Source of the DNA: Gammaproteobacteria bacterium
GTDB lineage: Bacteria > Pseudomonadota > Gammaproteobacteria > Granulosicoccales > Granulosicoccaceae
DNA: 7,413 bases
Assembly: GCA_003511825.1 (NCBI GenBank)
Contig: DOIU01000524.1
Coordinates: 1 to 7,413, forward strand
Direction: 5' to 3'
The position numbers and the translations under genes were made by a program. The notes under the pieces were generated by a model that worked only from the letters and a program-made list of their open reading frames with translations, did not search any database and had not been told where the DNA came from. This document shows positions 1 through 5,556 of the stretch, one piece after another; the first letter of the stretch is position 1; the number at the start of each line of letters is the position of its first letter.

Positions 1-438
1 TCCAGGCCGCCGGGTTGCGCAGGCTGCCCATTTCGTCCGAGCCGTCGGCCAGGGCCGGCATCCCCGTGGCCAGCGCCACCGCCGCGCCGCCCGAGGAGCC
101 GCCGCAGGAGCGCGCGGGATCAAAGGGGTTGCGCGTGGCGCCCCAGACCGGGTTGAACGTGTGCGAGCCCATGGTGCAGGGCAGCCCGCGCACCTGCACC
201 AGGTCCTTGACCGCGATGGGCAGCCCGTGCAGCGCCCCGCGCGGGCCGTCGGCACGGTCGGCGGCGCGGGCCTCTTCCATGAGGTCGTCCGCGTCCCGCA
301 GCCCGACGATGGCGTTGACCTGCGGGTGACCGCCGCGACCCGCGCCAGCGTGACCTCCATCAGCGCGGCGGCGGAGAGCCGCCCCGCGACGAGATCGTCC
401 AGCAGGTCGGTGGCGGCGCGGCGGGTCGGATCGGTCAT
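1..438 (-). pseudogene. Amidase (amidase signature family), N-terminal part, frameshifted and cut by the window edge
   Basis: Enzymes of this family hydrolyse amide bonds with a Ser-cisSer-Lys triad. Read on the minus strand, an ATG at 436-438 with a GGGAGA ribosome site just upstream begins MTDPTRRAATDLLDDLVAG. After codon 37 (328-330) the homologous reading moves to another frame, giving PQVNAIVGLRDADDL and then an open frame to the window edge. All three catalytic positions are visible in this second frame: Lys in AVKD (codon 206-208), the Ser pair of the glycine-rich CGGSSGG (around 92-106), and the nucleophile Ser in DEMGSLRNP (codon 23-25). The C-terminal two thirds lie outside. One base appears to be missing near 327: the sequence implies GTC-AC-CCG where GTC-AAC-CCG would keep the frame. 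It is either a true pseudogene or a sequencing error. The family call is solid; the substrate cannot be inferred. Confidence 0.8.
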
Positions 439-515
439 CGGCTCTCCCTGGTCATCGGGATCAGCCTAGCCGCGCCTCCGCGTCAAGAAAAGCTATGGTT
501 GCGGCAAGGCGCGCG

Positions 516-1637
516 TTATTCGCCCTGGGCGTCGGCCCGGCTCTTGCCGGCCACGTCCATGGCCAGCGTGGCGGCCATGAAGGCATCCAGGTCGCCGTCC
601 AGCACGCCCTTGGTGTCCGAGGTCTCGTGCTCGGTGCGCAGGTCCTTGACCATCTGATAGGGTTGCAGCACGTAGGACCGGATCTGGTTGCCCCAGCCGG
701 CCGAACCCTTGGCCTCGTGGGCGGCGTTGATGTCGGCGGTGCGCCGGTCCAGTTCCATCTGGTAGAGCCGAGATTTCAGCGCCTTCATGGCGATGTCGCG
801 GTTCTGGTGCTGCGACTTCTCGGACGAGGTCACCACGATTCCGGTGGGCATGTGGGTGATCCGCACCGCCGAGTCGGTCGTGTTGACGTGCTGCCCGCCT
901 GCGCCCGAGGAGCGGTAGGTGTCGACGCGGATGTCGGCGGGGTTCACCTCGATCTCGATATTGTCATCGACCACCGGATAGACCCAGACCGACGCGAAGG
1001 AGGTCTCGCGCGTGCCCTTGCCGAAGGGCGAGATGCGCACCAGGCGATGCACGCCCGACTCCGATTTCAGCCAGCCATAGGCGTTGGGGCCCGAGATCTT
1101 GTAGGCGGCCGACTTGATCCCCGCCTCCGAGCCCGGCTCCTCCGATTGCAGTTCCACCTTGTAGCCGCGCTTCTCCGCCCAGCGCACATACATGCGTTGC
1201 AGCATCTGCGCCCAGTCGCAGGCCTCGGTGCCGCCGGCGCCGGCGTTGATCTCCAGGAAGGTGTCGTTGCCGTCGGCCTCGCCGTCCAGAAGCGCCTCGA
1301 GCTCCTTGGTCGCGGCGGTCTCGGCCAGCGCGGTCAGCGCCGCCTCGGCCTCGGCCACCACCTCCTCGTCGCCCTCGGCCTCGCCCATCTCGATCAGCTC
1401 GACATTGTCGTTCAGGGCGCGCTCGATCCCCTCGAAGGTCTCGATGGAATCGACCAGCATCTGGCGGTCGCGCATCAGCTTCTGCGCCGCCGCCGGATCG
1501 TCCCAGAGGTTCGGATCCTCGACCCGGGCGTTGAACTCTTCCAGCCGGTGCGCGGCGGTCTCGCGGTCCATGCGCTGCCCCAGAAGCTCCAGCGACTTGC
1601 GGATCTCGGCAACGGTGGTCTGGGTCTCGGCGCGCAT
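516..1637 (-). CDS. prfB: Peptide chain release factor 2 (RF2)
   Basis: RF2 recognises UGA and UAA stop codons in the ribosomal A site and triggers peptidyl-tRNA hydrolysis in the cytoplasm. The 373-residue product has the usual length and order: a helical N-terminal domain (about 1-110), GAGGTEACDWAQM at 133-145, the SPF tripeptide at 203-205 that reads the second and third stop-codon bases (RF1 has PxT), and the catalytic GGQ at 247-249 preceded by Ala246. SQHQNRDIAMKAL at 275-287 is typical of the family. The start at 1637 was chosen because MRAETQTTV matches the beginning of alphaproteobacterial RF2 and an AGGA lies about 9 bases upstream; the open frame extends further, but without family resemblance. 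There is no in-frame UGA near codon 26, so the programmed +1 frameshift of E. coli prfB is absent. The gene is divergent from the antiporter and about 77 bp from the amidase start. Confidence 0.97.
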   Translation of the reverse strand: MRAETQTTVAEIRKSLELLGQRMDRETAAHRLEEFNARVEDPNLWDDPAAAQKLMRDRQMLVDSIETFEGIERALNDNVELIEMGEAEGDEEVVAEAEAALTALAETAATKELEALLDGEADGNDTFLEINAGAGGTEACDWAQMLQRMYVRWAEKRGYKVELQSEEPGSEAGIKSAAYKISGPNAYGWLKSESGVHRLVRISPFGKGTRETSFASVWVYPVVDDNIEIEVNPADIRVDTYRSSGAGGQHVNTTDSAVRITHMPTGIVVTSSEKSQHQNRDIAMKALKSRLYQMELDRRTADINAAHEAKGSAGWGNQIRSYVLQPYQMVKDLRTEHETSDTKGVLDGDLDAFMAATLAMDVAGKSRADAQGE

Positions 1638-1685
1638 TCGGGGTGTCCTGCCTGGGCTGAAGGGAACATGATCGGAACAGGGGGC

Positions 1686-1714
1686 GTGATAGCCCAGCGC
1701 CGCCTCTGCCGCAA
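1686..1714 (-). promoter_or_regulatory. Predicted sigma-70 type promoter of prfB
   Basis: On the minus strand, TTGCGG (1709-1714) is separated by exactly 17 bases from TATCAC (1686-1691). Both hexamers resemble housekeeping promoters of Alphaproteobacteria. Transcription would start near 1680 and leave a leader of roughly 43 bases before the prfB ATG. This is pattern matching only. Confidence 0.55.
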
Positions 1715-1927
1715 GCGGTCCACCCTGCGCGCGGCCTGCGCGCGGTTTCGCTCTGGACGCGCAGGGCGCGGGCACGCTAGGTGCGGCATACCGTCTGCCC
1801 ACCCCCGGCCGCGCCCGACGCCTTGATTCCCGGCACGCTGCCGTCGCATTCTGCGCCTGCGCCCGGTCGCGGATCGGCGGGCGCGACAGGCCGCCGCCCC
1901 GTGACCGCCCGAAAGGACCGCTTTTCC

Positions 1928-3862
1928 ATGGATGGATTTCTCTACCAGGCGTCGATCTACCTCGCCGCCGCCGTGATCGCCGTGCCGCTGTCCTCGCGGC
2001 TGGGGCTGGGCTCGGTGCTGGGCTACCTGGCGGCGGGAATCATCATCGGGCCGGTGCTGGGGCTGGTGGGCTCGGAGACCAAGGATTTGCAGCACGTGGC
2101 CGAGTTCGGCGTGGTGATGATGCTGTTCCTGATCGGACTGGAACTGGACCCCCGCGCGCTGTGGAACATGCGCCACCACCTGATCGGGCTGGGCGGCTTG
2201 CAGATCGGGATGACCACGCTGGCGGTGATGGGGGTGGGCCTGGCCGCCGATCTCAGCTGGCAGGTGGCGCTGGCGGTGGGGATGACGCTGTCGCTCTCCT
2301 CGACCGCGATCGTGTTGCAGACGCTTTCCGAGAAGGGCTTGATGCAGACCAAGGGCGGACGGGCCACCTTCTCGGTGCTGCTGACACAGGACATCGCGGT
2401 GATCCCGATGCTGGCGCTCTTGCCGCTTCTGGGCACGGCGGCGGTGGCCGAACTGGCCAAGGACGGCTCGATCCACCTGGGCGATGAGGCGCATGGCCAC
2501 GGCCATGGCCCCGGCCTGTCGCTGGTCGAGGGGCTGCCGGGCTGGGGCGTGACGCTGGTCACGCTCGCGGTCGTGGCGGCGGTGGTGCTGGCCGGCGTCT
2601 ACCTGACCCGGCCGGTGTTCCGCTTCATCCATGCCGCCAACCTGCGCGAGATGTACACAGCCCTGGCGCTGCTGATCGTGGTGGGTATTTCGTTCCTGAT
2701 GACGCTGGTGGGGCTGTCGCCCGCACTGGGGGCGTTCCTGGCCGGCGTGGTGCTGGCCAACAGCGAGTTCCGCCACGAACTCGAAACCGATCTGGAGCCC
2801 TTTAAGGGCCTGCTGCTTGGCCTGTTTTTTATCACGGTTGGGGCGGGGATCAATTTCTCGGTACTGACCGAGCAATTGCTGGTGGTGCTGGGTATTACGC
2901 TCGGCATCATGGTCATCAAGGCCGGCGTGCTCTACGGGCTCGCGCGGCTGTTTGGCATTCAAAACAGCCATCGTTGGTTGGTGACGCTGAGCCTCGCGCA
3001 AGCGGGCGAATTCGGCTTTGTGCTGGTGAGTTTCAGCGTGCAACACCATGTGCTGAGTGGCGAGCTGGCGCAGATCATGTCGCTGGTGGTCGCCTTGTCC
3101 ATGCTCTTGTCACCGGCGCTGTTTATTCTGTTTGAGAAAGTCCTGCTGCCTCGCTTCGCGGAGGAACAAGAGCAACGCGATGCCGATACGATTGACGAAC
3201 AAGGCCATGTGATCATTGCCGGCATGGGCCGCTTCGGACAAATCGTCAACCGTTTGCTGGTCTCGAATGACATTAAAACCACCGTGCTTGACCACGAAGC
3301 CAAGCAGATCGACATGCAGCGGACACTCGGCATCAAAGGCTACTACGGCGACGCCACACGCACCGATCTCTTGCACATCGCCGGCATTGAAGACGCCACC
3401 TTATGCATCGTCGCGATTGATGATCGCGAGCGCGCCATTACCTTGGTCAGCCAGTTAAAACAGCGCTACCCGCACTTACGGATCTTGGCGCGCGCCTTTG
3501 ATGAGGGGCATTTGTATCAGCTGCGACAAGCCGGCGCCGACAGTATCGTAAAAGAAACCTATTACTCCGCCTTGGAAACCGGCTGTGAGGCGTTGTCGGC
3601 GCTCGGCGTCCATCCGTTTCGATCAAACCAAATCAAGTACACCTTCTGCGCGCGTGAAAAACAGCAAACAGAGCTACTCTATCACGTCTGGTTGGATTCC
3701 ATGAAGGACGGCCGCATCAGCCCCGATTACAGCGAGATCTTTCAACAGCAGGAGCAGTTGATTCGCGACTCGATGAAGCGCGACCGCAACGATGGCCACG
3801 CCGCCACAGAACGGGGTTGGACGCCACCGCCCAAAGGGTATGCAGACGAATTTGACAGCTAA
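1928..3862 (+). CDS. Kef-type CPA2 monovalent cation:proton antiporter with C-terminal RCK/TrkA-N domain (hybrid composition)
   Basis: This inner-membrane antiporter of 644 residues would move K+ or Na+ against protons; E. coli KefB (601) and KefC (620) are close in size. The start at 1928 has an AAGGA at 1913-1917, and MDGFLYQASIYLAAAV begins the first membrane helix. Residues 1 to about 390 form a polytopic Na+/H+ exchanger domain with the ion-site pair Gln154-Asp155 (TQDIAVIP). A HGHGH run lies at 189-193 in a loop. HELETDLEPFKG (283-294) matches the Kef regulatory loop HALESDIEPFKG. The cytoplasmic RCK domain begins near 426 with a Rossmann GMGRFG (432-437), VLD with Asp455, and GYYGDAT at 471-477. 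No glutathione-gating partner (KefF/KefG) gene is nearby, so gating is unknown. From codon 278-300 onward the base and codon use changes sharply: no TTA triplet occurs in 1928-2780, whereas TTA Leu and AAA Lys codons follow later. Whether to call it KefB or KefC is undecided. Confidence 0.9.
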   Translation: MDGFLYQASIYLAAAVIAVPLSSRLGLGSVLGYLAAGIIIGPVLGLVGSETKDLQHVAEFGVVMMLFLIGLELDPRALWNMRHHLIGLGGLQIGMTTLAVMGVGLAADLSWQVALAVGMTLSLSSTAIVLQTLSEKGLMQTKGGRATFSVLLTQDIAVIPMLALLPLLGTAAVAELAKDGSIHLGDEAHGHGHGPGLSLVEGLPGWGVTLVTLAVVAAVVLAGVYLTRPVFRFIHAANLREMYTALALLIVVGISFLMTLVGLSPALGAFLAGVVLANSEFRHELETDLEPFKGLLLGLFFITVGAGINFSVLTEQLLVVLGITLGIMVIKAGVLYGLARLFGIQNSHRWLVTLSLAQAGEFGFVLVSFSVQHHVLSGELAQIMSLVVALSMLLSPALFILFEKVLLPRFAEEQEQRDADTIDEQGHVIIAGMGRFGQIVNRLLVSNDIKTTVLDHEAKQIDMQRTLGIKGYYGDATRTDLLHIAGIEDATLCIVAIDDRERAITLVSQLKQRYPHLRILARAFDEGHLYQLRQAGADSIVKETYYSALETGCEALSALGVHPFRSNQIKYTFCAREKQQTELLYHVWLDSMKDGRISPDYSEIFQQQEQLIRDSMKRDRNDGHAATERGWTPPPKGYADEFDS

Positions 3863-3915
3863 AAGACCGACCGAGATGCGGCTGCGAAGGTTTTGCAGCA
3901 AGTGACGACCTCATC

Positions 3916-4185
3916 ATGCACATGCAACTGCGTCTTGACCCAGCGACCATCATGGCTTCTGACGCCGTGCCTGATCAATACGAAAAACCGCAGGGCTTTC
4001 GCATCCAGATCGAAGCCTCATCGCGAGAGCACTTTGATCGCTTGTTTGCAGCGCTGGCGGCGGACGCGCGGGTGGGGGACATGGCGCCCGCTGAAACCTT
4101 TTGGGCCGAGCGTTTCGCGTTATTTACTGACGCTTTTGGCACACCCTGGATGCTCAATTACGATCGCCCTAAAGCGGAACCTTAG
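3916..4185 (+). CDS. N-terminally truncated PhnB-like VOC (glyoxalase/bleomycin-resistance fold) protein, probable remnant
   Basis: The 89-residue product matches the second half of PhnB-like VOC proteins, which are usually about 135-150 residues: MHMQLRLDPATIMASDA, then YEKPQGFRIQIEA, FDRLFAALAADARV, and the closing ETFWAERFALFTDAFGTPW-NYD signature. The first beta-alpha-beta-beta-beta unit (about 45-50 residues) is missing. In the same frame, resemblance seems to continue upstream of the ATG (roughly AASDDLIMHMQL, from about 3895), with no start codon before a TGA at 3853-3855. The ATG at 3916 has no convincing ribosome site. It follows the antiporter stop by 53 bp. I therefore read it as the tail of a broken gene; translation as a small protein cannot be excluded. 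Members of this family bind metals or small molecules in varied roles, so no function is assigned. Confidence 0.65.
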   Translation: MHMQLRLDPATIMASDAVPDQYEKPQGFRIQIEASSREHFDRLFAALAADARVGDMAPAETFWAERFALFTDAFGTPWMLNYDRPKAEP

Positions 4186-4252
4186 CGCGCGTCATCAATT
4201 CGAGGCACCACAAACGCGCCTGGGGTAATTTCCAGCCGATGCGGCAGATGTG

Positions 4253-5263
4253 CTAAAGCGCGTTAATTGCCTCTCGCGGCGTCATGCTGTGGTATTTGCG
4301 AAATGCCGTGGTAAAGCTTGCCTGGCTTGCGTAGCCGACGGCGGCCGCGACCTGCTGAATGGTCATGCCCCCTGAGGCCAACATGATGCGCGCATTGTTC
4401 ATGCGGGTTTTGAGGACGTAATAAGCAATGCTGTCCCCGTACAAACGGGGGAAGTTCAGCTTGAGATATTGCCCGCTGACACCTACTGCACGAGCAATGT
4501 GTGCTTGCGTCAATCGCGCCTCCAGGTGTTGTTCAACGTAGCGCGCAGCCCTTTCAATCTTGCGAATATCCCGCGCCTGCAACTCACTCACTGCATGGGT
4601 GGTGGTGTGGGCGCCCGCTTTACTGATGTGATTAATAAAAGCGCGCAGCAGCCCCATCACCGCCTGATGCACAAACAAATTTAAATTGATGCCGGTCAGC
4701 TCTGTGTAGATCAGGCTGTGCAATCCCTCAAGCGACTCTGCGCCGGGGTGCCAGAAATGGCCAGGCTCAGCGCTGGTCAGCCCGCGCAGGATGTGGGTCT
4801 TTTCGGTGGCGTCCAGGCAGTGCGTATCCAGCAGGCTGTTAAAGGCCGCGTCTTCAAAGTGAATTGATAGGGTTTGGTAAGGGCCGACATACGCGGTTTG
4901 CGTCACCTCCACGAGGCGTGGACTGTACATGCACAAGACGCCCGGCAAGGTCTGATGTGGCAGCGAGACCGAACCGTACTGCGTATGCCCATTGGCTTTA
5001 AACCCCACATACAGTTTCAGACCTGCAGGCATTACCATAGGCGCGGTAAATTCACCGAGCACTTTGCCATCCATCAGCATCACGGTTAGCCCGGGAATCA
5101 CCTCATGCTCTCGCAGCAGACCGGTCACCATCGCATCCTTGCCGCCAAAGGCAGTGCCCGCCTGCATGCGCTGATGCCCCTGGATCGCATCGCTGACATC
5201 AAACTTGGCCAAATCCTCAGCGCTGTAGTCCCGCTCAAGATAGTGCTCATTGCGATCACTCAC
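4253..5263 (-). CDS. AraC-family transcriptional regulator, YbtA/PchR-like (siderophore uptake control)
   Basis: This 336-residue cytoplasmic DNA-binding protein is predicted to activate the divergent receptor gene when it senses an iron-siderophore ligand. The C-terminal 100 residues carry two helix-turn-helix units: LTQAHIARAVGVSGQYL at 251-267 and TIQQVAAAVGYASQASF at 301-317, followed by the family closing motif FRKYHSMTPREA. The N-terminal 220 residues are the ligand/dimer region, with no metal or cofactor motif I can name; GLKLYVGFKANG around 81-92 is in the style of siderophore regulators such as PchR. The start is GTG (5261-5263), with GGGGGG about 6 bases upstream. A five-codon frame (ATG at 5275-5277) ends by overlapping this GTG as GTGA. 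Its promoter overlaps a Fur box, so iron repression is expected. It converges with the VOC remnant, 67 bp away, with no strong terminator visible between. The AraC call is firm; the siderophore role is inferred from context. Confidence 0.92.
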   Translation of the reverse strand: MSDRNEHYLERDYSAEDLAKFDVSDAIQGHQRMQAGTAFGGKDAMVTGLLREHEVIPGLTVMLMDGKVLGEFTAPMVMPAGLKLYVGFKANGHTQYGSVSLPHQTLPGVLCMYSPRLVEVTQTAYVGPYQTLSIHFEDAAFNSLLDTHCLDATEKTHILRGLTSAEPGHFWHPGAESLEGLHSLIYTELTGINLNLFVHQAVMGLLRAFINHISKAGAHTTTHAVSELQARDIRKIERAARYVEQHLEARLTQAHIARAVGVSGQYLKLNFPRLYGDSIAYYVLKTRMNNARIMLASGGMTIQQVAAAVGYASQASFTTAFRKYHSMTPREAINAL

Positions 5264-5308
5264 CGAATACCCCCCATAAGCCTGCTATCAAGCCTTGCAC
5301 AGACAAAT

Positions 5309-5327
5309 AATAATGATAATTATTATT
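5309..5327. promoter_or_regulatory. Fur box (iron-responsive operator)
   Basis: AATAATGATAATTATTATT matches the 19-bp Fur consensus GATAATGATAATCATTATC at 16 of 19 positions by direct comparison, and the surrounding AT-rich palindrome extends slightly further. It lies between the divergent AraC regulator and TonB receptor genes, where Fe(II)-Fur would be expected to repress. Confidence 0.87.
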
Positions 5328-5338
5328 AATTGGGTCAA
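5310..5338 (-). promoter_or_regulatory. Predicted promoter of the AraC-family regulator, covered by the Fur box
   Basis: On the minus strand, TTGACC (5333-5338, 5 of 6 to consensus) and CATTAT (5310-5315, 4 of 6) are 17 bases apart. The -10 element and most of the spacer lie inside the Fur box, so bound Fur would block RNA polymerase. Transcription would start near 5303, about 40 bases before the GTG start. Confidence 0.6.
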
Positions 5339-5386
5339 GTCAAACACGCCTTTCAGTTGCTGATTTGGCAGGGATCAAAGGATTTT

Positions 5387-5416
5387 TATCGAAAAAAATA
5401 AAGCCGATTTCGAAAA
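5387..5416 (+). promoter_or_regulatory. Candidate AraC-type operator: two direct half-sites 21 bp apart
   Basis: TATCGAAAA (5387-5395) and TTTCGAAAA (5408-5416) differ at one base and are offset by 21 bp, two helical turns on the same face. Known AraC-family activators bind direct half-sites with about this spacing just upstream of the target -35. The downstream copy ends 9 bases before a candidate receptor -35 element. Which protein binds here is inferred. Confidence 0.4.
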
Positions 5417-5425
5417 GGTTTCTGA

Positions 5426-5454
5426 TTGCAAGGCCACGGACCTGGCCTAAAAAT
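5426..5454 (+). promoter_or_regulatory. Candidate promoter of the TonB-dependent receptor gene
   Basis: TTGCAA (5426-5431) and AAAAAT (5449-5454) are 17 bases apart, each 4 of 6 to consensus, as expected of an activator-dependent promoter. The spacer is almost entirely occupied by the inverted repeat at 5431-5448. The leader would be about 50 bases to the ATG at 5512 or about 95 to the ATG at 5557. Support is modest. Confidence 0.33.
5431..5448. repeat. Perfect inverted repeat AGGCCA-N6-TGGCCT
   Basis: Six-base arms AGGCCA (5431-5436) and TGGCCT (5443-5448) flank CGGACC. It sits in the spacer of the candidate receptor promoter. It could be a protein-binding site or a short hairpin; no U-tract follows, so it is not a classic terminator. 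Confidence 0.5.
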
Positions 5455-5465
5455 GCGCGTTGATT

Positions 5466-5480
5466 CTGTGCGTCGCACAG
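5466..5480. repeat. Perfect 15-bp palindrome CTGTGCG-T-CGCACAG
   Basis: Seven-base arms (5466-5472 and 5474-5480) surround a single T. It lies in the receptor leader, 31 bases before the ATG at 5512. The symmetry suits a dimeric regulator on DNA; as RNA the loop would be too tight for the full stem. No known operator was recognised. Confidence 0.5.
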
Positions 5481-5556
5481 GCATCATCGACGTAACCGTG
5501 AGAACCCTTGCATGTCACCCACAACACTCAGCAGCACACAAAGCCCGACAACACTC

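Noticed and set aside
495..1826. Long plus-strand open frame across the prfB region
   Set aside because: It is antisense to an unmistakable RF2 gene; the repetitive His/Gly/Leu/Arg-rich translation is what GC-rich antisense DNA gives.
1823..1851. Possible antiporter promoter TTGATT with a -10 near 1846
   Set aside because: The -10 candidate matches consensus poorly at any allowed spacing in this GC-rich spacer.
1781..1927. Possible 49-residue N-terminal extension of the antiporter from the ATG at 1781
   Set aside because: The extension is Pro/Arg/Ala-rich with no family resemblance. The ATG at 1928 has an AAGGA ribosome site and gives the standard N-terminus MDGFLYQ.
1475..3049. Long minus-strand open frame of 524 codons under the prfB/antiporter region
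   Set aside because: It is rich in Gln, His and Arg, overlaps the prfB start and the antiporter membrane domain, and has no recognisable domain. It is a shadow of GC-rich coding DNA.
3893..4228. Alternative 111-codon frame over the VOC remnant
   Set aside because: The overlapping frame at 3916-4185 carries clear VOC family motifs; this one shows none.
4186..4252. Possible bidirectional terminator between the VOC remnant and the regulator
   Set aside because: Only a six-base GCGCGT/ACGCGC pairing with a 21-base loop and a short CTGG/CCAG pair are present, without U-tracts; too weak to call.
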